From: Dehalococcoidia bacterium LH_S1
GTDB lineage: Bacteria; Chloroflexota; Dehalococcoidia; SZUA-161; SpSt-899
Direction of reading: 5' to 3'
NCBI GenBank assembly: GCA_023660035.1
Contig: JAGXOF010000014.1
Coordinates: 1-15,593 of the forward strand
DNA length: 15,593 nt
Below, piece by piece: positions 1-7,076 of this stretch. Every line of letters begins with the position of its first letter. Position 1 is the first letter of the stretch. The notes below the pieces were generated by a model. The model was not told the origin of the DNA, did not search any database, and was given only the letters and a program-made list of their open reading frames with translations. The position numbers and the translations under genes were made by a program.

Positions 1-98
1 TCCATGCATCATATTCTGTCTTAGACCTTTACATCAGTCAAGTACGTACCCCTATTAGGGAATTTACCCAGAAAGAATCACTCAAATGACTTCAAGGC

Positions 99-115
99 CG
101 ACTGGAGTCGTTTTT
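99..115 (+). terminator. Weak hairpin plus T-run upstream of purA
   Basis: A 4-bp stem (CGAC/GTCG, loop TGGA) is followed directly by five T residues. It has the shape of a very weak intrinsic terminator, possibly ending transcription from a gene left of the window or acting as a leader element for purA. The stem is short, so this is tentative. The rest of bases 1-98 shows no supported gene or convincing promoter. Confidence 0.2.
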
Positions 116-132
116 AGAATGAGGAAAGAAGG

Positions 133-149
133 AACCTTTTAGAAAGGTT
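133..149 (+). repeat. Inverted repeat in the purA leader
   Basis: A perfect 7-bp inverted repeat, AACCTTT and AAAGGTT, is separated by TAG. It ends 17 bases before the preferred purA start at 167 and just before the alternative ATG at 152. In RNA it would form a hairpin whose right arm holds AAAGG, the only Shine-Dalgarno-like sequence available to the ATG at 152. It would therefore disfavour that start. A regulatory role is inference. Confidence 0.4.
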
Positions 150-166
150 GTATGCGAGGGGTTCAT

Positions 167-1447
167 ATGTCAGTAACTGCAGTTGTAGGTGGGCAATGGG
201 GGGATGAGGGGAAGGGGAAAATCGTTGATCTTCTAGCTGAAGAGGTTAGCCTCGTAGCCCGTTTCTCCGGTGGTAACAACGCCGGACATACGGTAATCAA
301 TGAGTTCGGCAAATTCCAGCTACACTTGATCCCCTCCGGCATCTTCTATCCCCATGTGGATTGTGTCATTGGTAACGGGACGGTTATTAACCCCAAGGTT
401 TTGATCGACGAGATCGATGCCCTTGAGGAGCAAGGTATCGATGTGAGCCGACTCTCTATAAGCGACAGGGCGCATGTTATAATGCCGTATCACCTCTTGA
501 TAGATGGCCTGGAGGAGGATGCGCGAGGTGCTGCTGCCATAGGAACCACGAGAAGGGGTATAGGTCCTGCCTACACCGATAAGGTCTCTCGACTGGGGAT
601 AAGGGTCTGTGATTTGCTCGACAGGAATCTGTTTGAAAGGCGCCTCCGTGCTGTTCTGGAGTATAAGAACGATATTATAACCAGGGTCTTTGAGACAGAG
701 CCTTTTTCTTTCGATGAGATATATGAGGAATACTGCGCATACACTGATCGTTTGAGGCCATTTGTGCGTGATACGAGTCTGGTAGTGAACCAGGCCCTGG
801 ACAAGGGCGATGTTCTTTTGGAAGGGGCCCAGGGTACTATGCTGGATATCGACTTCGGCACTTACCCGTATGTGACATCAAGCCCTTCAGCTGCGTGGGG
901 TGGTTGCCTTGGCTTGGGGCTGAGCCCGACAAAGATCGACAAGTTATTCGGGGTGTTTAAGGCCTATCTTACCCGAGTTGGCGAAGGCCCTATGCCCAGT
1001 GAGTTGAAGGATGATTGCGGGGAGACTCTCAGAGAGCGAGGTTGTGAATTTGGGACGACCACTGGCCGGCCGCGGCGCTGCGGGTGGTTTGATGCGGCCG
1101 TAGCCCGTTTTAGCGTTCGGGTAAATGATTTCTCCGGACTTGCCCTGACCAAGTTCGATGTGCTGGATACACTTTCGACACTTAAAATCTGCACAGGCTA
1201 TAAACTGGATGGTGAGGTGCTGGATAGCCCACCACCAAACGTTTCTGTCCTGGGGAGATGTCAGCCTATCTGGGAAGAGCTACCTGGCTGGCAGAAACCT
1301 ACAAGTGATATCCGTAAATTCGAGGACCTCCCGCGAGAGGCTCAGGCCTATGTGAGAAGAATTGAAGAACTTGCAGGGTGCCCGGTTGATCTGATATCAG
1401 TGGGTTCCCGACGTGACCAGTCTATCGTGGTGAGAGAGACCTTCTGA
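167..1447 (+). CDS. purA: Adenylosuccinate synthase
   Basis: This enzyme joins IMP and aspartate using GTP to make adenylosuccinate, the first committed step from IMP to AMP in the cytoplasm. The N-terminus carries the family P-loop GDEGKGK (residues 12-18 from this start), followed by NNAGHT. The IMP-binding region GTTRRGIGPAY, the segment GAQGTMLDIDFGTYPYVTSS, the loop TTTGRPRRCGWFDA and TKFDVLDTL are all present. The length of 426 residues is normal for the family. I chose the ATG at 167 because GAGGGG (156-161) sits five bases upstream and the protein then begins MSVTAVVGGQWG, as family members do. An in-frame ATG at 152 would add five residues. The gene is convergent with the minus-strand pyrK gene, 31 bases away, and no clear terminator separates them. 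It appears intact. The identification is secure. Confidence 0.97.
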   Translation: MSVTAVVGGQWGDEGKGKIVDLLAEEVSLVARFSGGNNAGHTVINEFGKFQLHLIPSGIFYPHVDCVIGNGTVINPKVLIDEIDALEEQGIDVSRLSISDRAHVIMPYHLLIDGLEEDARGAAAIGTTRRGIGPAYTDKVSRLGIRVCDLLDRNLFERRLRAVLEYKNDIITRVFETEPFSFDEIYEEYCAYTDRLRPFVRDTSLVVNQALDKGDVLLEGAQGTMLDIDFGTYPYVTSSPSAAWGGCLGLGLSPTKIDKLFGVFKAYLTRVGEGPMPSELKDDCGETLRERGCEFGTTTGRPRRCGWFDAAVARFSVRVNDFSGLALTKFDVLDTLSTLKICTGYKLDGEVLDSPPPNVSVLGRCQPIWEELPGWQKPTSDIRKFEDLPREAQAYVRRIEELAGCPVDLISVGSRRDQSIVVRETF

Positions 1448-1478
1448 GGGATGTGCGATTTCCTTGTCTGACAGGTGG

Positions 1479-2249
1479 CTATCCGTTTGTGGAGAAAAAC
1501 CTGTCCCAGGCGACATCCCGCAACTCGAATACGGGCCCGTCATGGCACACCATTTTCATGCCCTGCTTTGTGGGTATAGCGCATCCCCGGCAGGCCCCTA
1601 CCCCACACCCCATCACCTCCTCTAGCAGGACCTGCACGGACTTGCCATCACCCAACCCGCTCTTTGCCATTGCTTGATACATGGGACCCGGCCCACATGC
1701 AAAAACCTGGTCAGCCCATTCCGTGAGGGTAAAGCCTACATCAGCGGCCATGCCCTTTTCCCCGGCCGAGCCATCCTCGGTGACTTGTATGAGTTCCGCT
1801 CCTTGTATATCGGAATAGACCTGGGAGGCGGTCTTTGCCCCTACTATCACCTTGACCGAGTGGCCGCCGGTAGCAGCCCTCTCAGCCAGGAATACCATAG
1901 GTGCGATCCCGATGCCGCCGGCTACAAGAAGTAGATTTCGCGTGCTCTGGCCGACCTGAAAGCCGTTGCCCAAAGGGCCCAGTATGCCCAAAATGTCCCC
2001 CGCCTTGCGATTTGCGAGCCATTCCGTCCCCTGTCCTACTACATCGAAGAGCAGAGCCAGTTTGTTCTCATCAGTTCTGTGAATGCTGAAAGGGCGGCGC
2101 AGCAAAGGGTTGGGGCCCTCTCCGCAACGGATGGTAACAAACTGCCCCGGACGGGCATCACTTGCTATCTCTGGAGCCTCAACCCAGAGGAGGTAAACCC
2201 GGGGCATAACCTCGGCATTGGAAATAACTGGAGCAGATATCTGGTACAA
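1479..2249 (-). CDS. pyrK: Dihydroorotate dehydrogenase electron-transfer subunit (PyrK-like)
   Basis: PyrK is an FAD and [2Fe-2S] protein that passes electrons from dihydroorotate dehydrogenase B (PyrD) to NAD+ in pyrimidine synthesis. The FAD-binding motif RPFS is at residues 52-55, the nucleotide-binding GGIGIAPM at 111-118 and CGPGPM at 185-190. The iron-sulfur cysteines are C215, C220, C223 and C235, followed by HDGPVF, which is typical of PyrK. The length of 256 residues is usual. The start must be TTG at 2249 or an internal ATG at codon 15, because a TAA lies immediately upstream in frame. AGGAAGAG four bases before the TTG supports 2249. The gene starts 17 bases after the DUF72 gene stops, so the two are probably cotranscribed. 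No pyrD is visible in the window, so the partner must be elsewhere or the protein may serve another flavoenzyme. Confidence 0.9.
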   Translation of the reverse strand: MYQISAPVISNAEVMPRVYLLWVEAPEIASDARPGQFVTIRCGEGPNPLLRRPFSIHRTDENKLALLFDVVGQGTEWLANRKAGDILGILGPLGNGFQVGQSTRNLLLVAGGIGIAPMVFLAERAATGGHSVKVIVGAKTASQVYSDIQGAELIQVTEDGSAGEKGMAADVGFTLTEWADQVFACGPGPMYQAMAKSGLGDGKSVQVLLEEVMGCGVGACRGCAIPTKQGMKMVCHDGPVFELRDVAWDRFFSTNG

Positions 2250-2266
2250 TTAACTCTTCCTGGGTG

Positions 2267-2989
2267 TTAGTATAGCAGCTCCTCGAGCTTTTTCGCATTC
2301 TTTACCGCAAAGCCTTCCATGTCGTTGTTGAAGTATATGTAGCTCGACGTGAGCCCCTGGCTTAATGCGCCGATGCTTTGTGCCCACCTTCTCAGCTCCT
2401 CATCCGAGTAGGACCCGCCGTACATGAGTGTGCTGCCGTGGAATCGCACGTAGGCGAAGTCGGCCGTGGCCACGAGGGGTGTTGTGAAATCCGGCGTATC
2501 GTAGATGCAGAAGCCGACGTTGTGGCGGCGCAGTATCTGAAATATGCTCTCCTGAAACCAGGACTCGTTTCGGAACTCGAAAACGTGTTGATAACCGGAA
2601 GGCAAAGACGACAAGAACGATTCCAGTCGATTCTCATCACGTTTCATGTTCGGCGGCAACTGGTAGAGCAAGGGCCCGAGCCGGTCCTGCAGGATATCGG
2701 CCCGGGACAGGAACGTTGCCAGGGCATCTTCAATGTTCCTGATCCTCTTTATATGGGTTATGAAGCGACTCACCTTGACGGCAAAGAGGAATCCGGATGG
2801 CGAAGAGTCCCTCCAGTTGGCGAAGGTGTTCTCCGAAGGAAGGCGATAGAAGCTGTTGTTGAGCTCCACCGTGGAGAAGTGCTGGGAATAGAAATCGAAC
2901 CACCTTTTCTTTGGAAGCTTGGGCGGGTAGAACACCTCCCGCCAGTGGTCGTAATGCCATCCGCTCGTGCCAATGTGGTGTTTGGGCAT
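2267..2989 (-). CDS. DUF72 family protein (YecE-like)
   Basis: The 240-residue protein opens with the hallmark GTSGWHYDHWREVFYPP (residues 7-23), followed by FSTVELNNSFYRLPS. It also has FLFAVKVSRFITH, LGPLLYQLPPNMKRD, VFEFRNESWF and a late YVRFHGS. Together these define the DUF72 TIM-barrel-like family. Its biochemical function is not established, and distant similarity to TIM-barrel nucleases has been suggested for the family. No signal peptide or membrane segment is visible, so it is probably cytoplasmic. It lies 14 bases downstream of the broken DUF433 gene and 17 bases upstream of pyrK on the same strand. AAGGA lies ten or more bases before the ATG, a rather long spacing. The family assignment is strong. 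Functional linkage to PyrK is only positional. Confidence 0.93.
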   Translation of the reverse strand: MPKHHIGTSGWHYDHWREVFYPPKLPKKRWFDFYSQHFSTVELNNSFYRLPSENTFANWRDSSPSGFLFAVKVSRFITHIKRIRNIEDALATFLSRADILQDRLGPLLYQLPPNMKRDENRLESFLSSLPSGYQHVFEFRNESWFQESIFQILRRHNVGFCIYDTPDFTTPLVATADFAYVRFHGSTLMYGGSYSDEELRRWAQSIGALSQGLTSSYIYFNNDMEGFAVKNAKKLEELLY

Positions 2990-3003
2990 ACTACATTATT
3001 CCT

Positions 3004-3211
3004 TCATGGATTTGTCGCGATCTCAACGATTTTGTCCTCGGCTAATCTTGCAGCATACTGTAAGGCTTCCTTGATGTCTTCTCCCTCCAGATCCGGATCG
3101 CTTTTGCCTGCAGCAACTAGCTTAACGATTGTAAGAGACGGGAATGCGCATACCACGGATAAATGCTTGTCCCCCCATAATCGAACGGGCAAAGGTGATT
3201 CTAGTAAACAT
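3004..3211 (-). pseudogene. Degraded DUF433 (antitoxin-like) gene
   Basis: Starting from the ATG at 3211 (preceded by AGAAGG), the reading frame encodes MFTRITF, then IMGGQAFIRGMRIPVS. This is the typical DUF433 N-terminus, but the frame stops a few codons later at TAA. Skipping one T in the run after codon TCT (near 3134) restores the frame. It continues as TIVKLVAAGKS, then DPDLEGEDIKEALQYAARLA, and ends at TGA 3004. Between GKS and DPDLE about seven to nine codons of the family consensus, which reads roughly VEEILADY there, are missing in frame. DUF433 proteins are small winged-helix-like proteins, many acting as antitoxins for DUF5615 (Mut7-C/PIN-like) toxins. No such toxin gene is adjacent. 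The two lesions point to a dead gene. The frameshift alone could be a sequencing error. Confidence 0.8.
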
Positions 3212-3245
3212 AACCTTCTACTTTTCCCTGTCTTCAGGAATTTGA

Positions 3246-3335
3246 ATGAACAGAGAAGTCCTCGCTATTTATGATGCCATCTGCTCCTTTTGGGGAGATT
3301 ACAGTGAAGACGATCTTGTCCCCCTAGTTCCTTGA
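3246..3335 (+). CDS. Possible 29-codon small ORF
   Basis: A short open frame starts at an ATG preceded by AGGAA with a five-base spacer and encodes 29 residues, beginning MNREVLAIYDAICSFWGDY and ending at TGA. It lies between the divergent DUF433 remnant and the end of the radical SAM gene. The spacing of the ribosome-binding site is good, but the length is too small for composition to prove coding. I recognise no family. It may be a leftover of a longer gene. The remaining bases 3336-3394 show nothing. Confidence 0.15.
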   Translation: MNREVLAIYDAICSFWGDYSEDDLVPLVP

Positions 3336-3394
3336 TCTAATAGAAACTGTCCTCCATTATTTTAGCAGCTATTAAGAAGAATCCTAGGACTCAA

Positions 3395-4354
3395 TTACCA
3401 CACGCAATTACATCTGGGGGTCTCGTAACTCATGCCTAACTTTTCCCACATCGATTTAGTCTCCTTGCAGAGTGTAACATCATCATAACCATATTTTGAT
3501 CCAAGATATTCGATAATGGCTACATACATCGCGTATCGAGTGGTGAATTCGACCTTTTTCCCCCAGTTGGAGCTCTCTCCCAAATATTCTTGCCAAGTTG
3601 TCTCCTTGCTTCCATTGATCGTGCTTTGCAATCCTCTCAGGGAACCAAGAGTTATCCGGCTGGGAATGAAATTAGTAAGAATTTGGTCGATCAACTCCAT
3701 ATACTGTTTTCCCCACTCAGGTACTGGAACTATAGGATCAATCCTTACTCTAACTTCGTATCCTGCTTCACTAAGTTTTCGTGCAGCTTGGATCCTTCTT
3801 GCCACAGGTGGTGCTCCCTTTTCCCATTTTTGAGCTACTATTTCTGCATTGAGACTAAAACTTATGATAGCTTGCTGGTGACGATCTATTTCTAGCAAGT
3901 TCTTAATATTATCGGATTTGGTTACAAATAACACTTTGTGTTTCCTCTGCTCTTCGAAGATAGGAATGATGAATTTGGAGAAGGCATTGCTTGATCCTTC
4001 ATCCATTAAGGAGTCAGCTATCTCTCCCGTGTTGAGAATCTCCGGCGTATCTGTCCTGTTGAGGAATCCTTTGACGTGCAATTCTGTTTTTTTACGGTCT
4101 TTTATCACCGGTTTAGTCCCGGTGGGAAGGAATCTGAAAGTACCTTTCAGGTAACACCAGGCACAGTCGAAAGGACAACCATAAGCCCATTTCAATTCCA
4201 GAAAGTGGGGACATACCACGTCTGTGAGCTTAGTGGGGATTGGGCTTCTATCGAATCTCTTTATTATCGAGCCATCTCCGACCCTCTGAACAAGCGGGGT
4301 ATCGGTACCGTCTAGTAATGGATATTCCTTCACCACGATTTTGGGATACGACAT
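3395..4354 (-). CDS. Radical SAM protein, spore photoproduct lyase-like
   Basis: The protein (319 residues from this start) has the radical SAM cluster motif CxxxCxxC at C60, C64 and C67, in the context KWAYGCPFDCAWCYLKG. These cysteines bind a [4Fe-4S] cluster that cleaves S-adenosylmethionine. Later segments, including IISFSLNAEIVAQKWEKGAP, then RRIQAARKLSEAGYEVRVRI and DPIVPV, match the spore photoproduct lyase-like (SPL) group. The C-terminus ends in the pair C315-N-C317. GTG 4369 is possible, but the ATG at 4354 has GGAG five bases upstream and is preferred. It follows the tcmP-like gene by 39 bases and is probably cotranscribed. TcmP proteins usually accompany a protein carrying a three-cysteine CxxxCxxC motif, which this product supplies. 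The substrate is unknown. Sequence around it is more A+T-rich than purA or the ABC genes, which suggests transfer. Confidence 0.88.
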   Translation of the reverse strand: MSYPKIVVKEYPLLDGTDTPLVQRVGDGSIIKRFDRSPIPTKLTDVVCPHFLELKWAYGCPFDCAWCYLKGTFRFLPTGTKPVIKDRKKTELHVKGFLNRTDTPEILNTGEIADSLMDEGSSNAFSKFIIPIFEEQRKHKVLFVTKSDNIKNLLEIDRHQQAIISFSLNAEIVAQKWEKGAPPVARRIQAARKLSEAGYEVRVRIDPIVPVPEWGKQYMELIDQILTNFIPSRITLGSLRGLQSTINGSKETTWQEYLGESSNWGKKVEFTTRYAMYVAIIEYLGSKYGYDDVTLCKETKSMWEKLGMSYETPRCNCVW

Positions 4355-4393
4355 ATCTACTCCATTCACAAATTAATAATTACTTTGAGAGCA

Positions 4394-5554
4394 TCAAGGT
4401 GCAAAGGTGATTGTACAACCCTCGGGGTATGTCCTATTGCGCCTGTTTTTTCCGTCAGGTAACCTGACATCACTAATCTTTGCTTTCTTCTCAAGAATTT
4501 TCAACGCTTGTGTAAGGTGACGATCTATACAGATGGGATGCCATGCCAAATCCCCTTGGAGAAGTAATTCCTTTGAGATGGTTTGCCCACAATGGTTTTG
4601 ATAAAGTTGATTCGCTAGGTCTTTTGAAAAATCAGGATCATAATCCTTTTTCTTGAACAGGCGCGGCTGCTGGGGATCTGTCAAGTCGGAATATTGGAAA
4701 TTGCCTATGGGAGATAATCTCCACATGACTCTTTTCATAGCCAGCATGCCTTGTCCGTGTGAAGTAGCAAAAAAGAGATAATATTGCGTTCCATTTTGTT
4801 TGTTCTCCATTCGGAAAGGTCGTACCCCTTGCCAGCCAAGTCCTTGCAACACTTCTTGATAAGTCTTTCTCAAACATTCCTCCTTGCGGTGTGGATCTGG
4901 AATTTCCAAAGCTTGGCGCCAGATGTCAGATCCATAAAGCTCATCCATGAGCCCGTGCTTTTGGGGGTTAGGCAAAAACCAGCGAGCAATGGCTTGGTAA
5001 TTGAAATTTATCAAAACCTCAGACTTTGGCTGCTGCGCAAGGCGCTTAAGCAGATCCAGGGGGAAGCCAGTTAGCCCAAAAGGATCAATAAACACAAACG
5101 ATGGCGCTAGTGGTTTATTCTGTGCTTCAATTTCAAACAATACTTTGTTCAAAGCTCCTTCAAACGTAAAGGGTGTAAGGGGATCCGGTTCTATGCGGAA
5201 ATTACGAGGTAGAGTATGTTTAATTTCGGAGACCTTTCGTTCCAAGTTTGCGATACATTGATTGTCTTTTTCAATAAAGAGAAAAACCAGTTCCGTACGC
5301 TGCCATTTATCACTGTGCAGATGATCCCGGGCTGCCTTAAGAGCAATTATGGGGGAACCATCCACTGTTTCAACGGAACCGTTGGGGCTCCTTTTGTAAT
5401 ACTCACCTGGCCCTGCGAACCCATCAATGTAAAGTACTCTCTGAGAGCTTGAACTCAAAATAGGAAACCAGGCATGGAGATAATTCCTTAATATTTTATG
5501 TTTAGCCTCAGTATGGGGGAGTATTTCCGAGGTAACATCCTTCCTTTCACTCAT
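4394..5554 (-). CDS. tcmP: Three-Cys-motif partner protein TcmP
   Basis: The protein has 386 residues from the preferred start. Family features are HTEAKHKIL near the N-terminus, YIDGFAGPG (residues 42-50, resembling a Rossmann SAM-binding loop), VFLFIEKD (90-97), FVFIDPFG (153-160), LINFNYQAIARW (181-192), and YYLFFATSHGQGMLAMKRVM late in the protein. The C-terminal part looks like a small winged-helix region. This family is named for its regular pairing with a CxxxCxxC protein, and the next gene downstream provides one. Methyltransferase activity is suggested by the DGFAGPG motif but is unproven. I chose the ATG at 5554 because GGGGAG lies seven bases upstream. A TTG at 5584 would add ten residues and lacks support. 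It is the first gene of its unit, with a possible promoter 60-90 bases upstream. Confidence 0.9.
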   Translation of the reverse strand: MSERKDVTSEILPHTEAKHKILRNYLHAWFPILSSSSQRVLYIDGFAGPGEYYKRSPNGSVETVDGSPIIALKAARDHLHSDKWQRTELVFLFIEKDNQCIANLERKVSEIKHTLPRNFRIEPDPLTPFTFEGALNKVLFEIEAQNKPLAPSFVFIDPFGLTGFPLDLLKRLAQQPKSEVLINFNYQAIARWFLPNPQKHGLMDELYGSDIWRQALEIPDPHRKEECLRKTYQEVLQGLGWQGVRPFRMENKQNGTQYYLFFATSHGQGMLAMKRVMWRLSPIGNFQYSDLTDPQQPRLFKKKDYDPDFSKDLANQLYQNHCGQTISKELLLQGDLAWHPICIDRHLTQALKILEKKAKISDVRLPDGKNRRNRTYPEGCTITFAP

Positions 5555-5616
5555 TTCATAACTCCCCTGCCACAAGTGGTGCAAGAGCCTCTGGCGATAT
5601 CCTTCATTGTATGTCT

Positions 5617-5645
5617 ATACTAACTCCTGTTTAAGGGAGTTGCAA
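5617..5645 (-). promoter_or_regulatory. Possible tcmP promoter with inverted repeat in the spacer
   Basis: Read on the minus strand, TTGCAA (5640-5645) and TAGTAT (5617-5622) are separated by 17 bases, each matching four of six consensus positions. An inverted repeat, AACTCC (5622-5627) and GGAGTT (5636-5641), fills the spacer and touches both hexamers. It could be an operator for a repressor of the tcmP/radical SAM unit. The promoter match is modest, so this is tentative. Confidence 0.3.
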
Positions 5646-5680
5646 TCCCCTGGTGGTCTTTGAGATTTACTGAGACGTAG

Positions 5681-5702
5681 GGACAGGTCTAAAGGCCTGT
5701 CC
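5681..5702. repeat. Short inverted repeat (hairpin)
   Basis: GGACAGGTC and GGCCTGTCC flank the tetraloop TAAA, giving a 9-bp stem with one G-T wobble. GGGACAGACC recurs nearby at 5711-5720. It lies in the gene-free stretch 5585-5907, between the tcmP start and the exporter end. It may be a bidirectional hairpin or part of a dispersed repeat. No T-run follows on either side. Confidence 0.55.
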
Positions 5703-5737
5703 GAAGAAGGGGGACAGACCGTTCGTCTTAAGGTAAT

Positions 5738-5790
5738 GGGGATTGCCACGACGTCCCCTTCGCCTAGCTCGGGGCCGTCTCGCAATGACA
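5738..5790. repeat. Dispersed intergenic repeat-like element
   Basis: The stretch begins GGGGATTGCCACGACG and ends CTCGCAATGACA, with a CCCC/GGGG inverted pair inside. These ends match a widespread class of short intergenic repeats of the form ATTGCCACG...CTCGCAATGACA known from many bacterial genomes. I recall this form from general knowledge and have not searched for it. It is not coding. The rest of the 5585-5907 gap holds the two hairpins and the possible promoter listed separately and nothing else I can name. Confidence 0.5.
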
Positions 5791-5861
5791 TATCAGTGTG
5801 GCTGTTTGAATTTTAGGCATTCGGTATTGTTTGGAGCTTGTAATTTGATCATTGGAATTTA

Positions 5862-5882
5862 CTGACCTACCTTTCGGTCTCA
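5862..5882. repeat. Imperfect hairpin after the exporter permease
   Basis: On the minus strand CTGA-G-ACC and GGT-AGG-TCAG flank a GAAA tetraloop, giving a small interrupted stem 26 bases past the permease stop. A T-run is missing, so it is not a normal intrinsic terminator. It could still stabilise the 3' end of the mRNA. Confidence 0.25.
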
Positions 5883-5907
5883 GCTTGTCTGGGTTATGGG
5901 TGGTACA

Positions 5908-7076
5908 CTACCCTTCTCTTATGTAACGAATGATCTCCCTGGGCGTCGGCCGCTTGCCGTACATCAGGAGGTAGACGCGGAAGATTTTAGCTGCCATCCA
6001 GATTCCCAGGGCTATCATTCCAATCAGGATGATAAGACTCAGCGCCAGCTCCCAGGCGGGTATCGCCATATTGGGCAGCCGCATCATTATGGTCACAGGG
6101 GCGGTGAGAGGGAAAAAGGTCAGAATCTGGGAGATTACACCATCCGGGTGCTCGGCGATTACGCTCATCAGGATGAGAGGCACGACGGCGGGCATGGTGA
6201 ACAGGCCAGTCCACTGTTGGCTCTCCCTGGCTGTGCCGGAGATGGAGCCCAGCCCGGAGAAGATAATGGCAAACAGCAGACGGAAAGATCGCTTAGTACT
6301 GGTATATTCATGGAGGCGACCTTGGCAAAAACCACAATAGTGACCAGCCACACTACTATTTGCAGAAGACCGGCAGCTCCCAGCCCCAGCACCTTGCCTG
6401 CAAGCAACTGCCTGGCGGAAACGGAGGAAAGCAAAATCTCGATAACCCGGTTCTCCTTCTCCTCGGATACGCTCTGCAACAGATACCCGGATGTGAAAAA
6501 TATGGAAAAGATGAACAGGAGACCGAATATATAGGGTACAAATATGGCGCTCACAGGATTAGGGGACTCGGTTATTTCGCCTGTTGTCTCGTCTAATTGA
6601 AGAGAGGCGAGATTGAGTGGCTGCTTAACCCTCTGGAGCAACTCCTCGCTGGTCTTATCATCCAGGAGGTTATTCAGTAAGAACTCGCTGATTTGTTGTC
6701 TGATCTTTGATGAGGCTTGAAGCTCCCGTTCCGTGGTATATCTTATCACCTGGCCCGTAGCCAGGTAGTTTTCAGGGATGATGAAGTACTCATCGATTTC
6801 CTCAGCGAGCAGGTCGCCTTTGGCCTTATCTTGAGTGGAGTAGTGGATGAACGTGATACCATCCGCTTCTTTGTAGTCGTTGAACATTCCCGTTGCATCT
6901 ACGTACCCGATTCTCTCCTCTTCCTTCTCCGGCTCCGCCTCCATGCCCTGGATTATTTGATACACTAGCATTCCCAGAATTGCAATTAGGGGAATGCTGA
7001 CCGTGAGGTGGATAAATGACTTTCTCCTCACCGTTTGTCCTAGCTCATGCTTGAGAATAATGAGTGCTTTATTCAT
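5908..7076 (-). pseudogene. ABC-2 exporter permease (NatB-like), frameshifted and internally deleted
   Basis: From the ATG at 7076 the frame encodes an N-terminal membrane segment (ILKHELGQTVRRKSFIHL, then SIPLIAILGMLVYQII), a long extracytoplasmic part, and the family signature EEKENRVIEILLSSVS. It then continues through LLQIVVWLVTIVVFAKVA. After SMNIPVLSDLS (near 6285) this frame becomes nonsense. The next frame continues with FRLLFAIIFSGLGSISGTA, ESQQWTGLF, FPLTAPVTIMMRLPNM and a C-terminus ending at TAG 5908. Relatives have roughly 15-18 more residues, most of a membrane helix, between these parts, so the lesion looks like an internal deletion of a length not divisible by three. The start overlaps the ATPase stop by ATGA. 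The family exports sodium or other small substrates with a NatA-type ATPase. The product here is probably inactive. Confidence 0.82.

Noticed and set aside
28..58. TTTACA and TATTAG as a purA promoter
   Set aside because: The spacer of 19 bases is too long and the -10 match is poor, so it is not supported.
2378..3274. Long plus-strand open frame of 298 codons opposite the DUF72 gene
   Set aside because: It lies antisense to a gene with clear DUF72 motifs, and its translation has no recognisable domain. It is an antisense shadow.
5741..5750. GATTGCCACG resembling part of a B12 box
   Set aside because: It belongs to a dispersed-repeat-like element that does not lead into the ECF operon, and the rest of a riboswitch is missing.
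5896..6534. Plus-strand open frame of 212 codons opposite the permease
   Set aside because: The minus strand carries clear ABC-2 permease sequence in two frames, while this frame is rich in H, G, Q and R without structure, as expected for a shadow.
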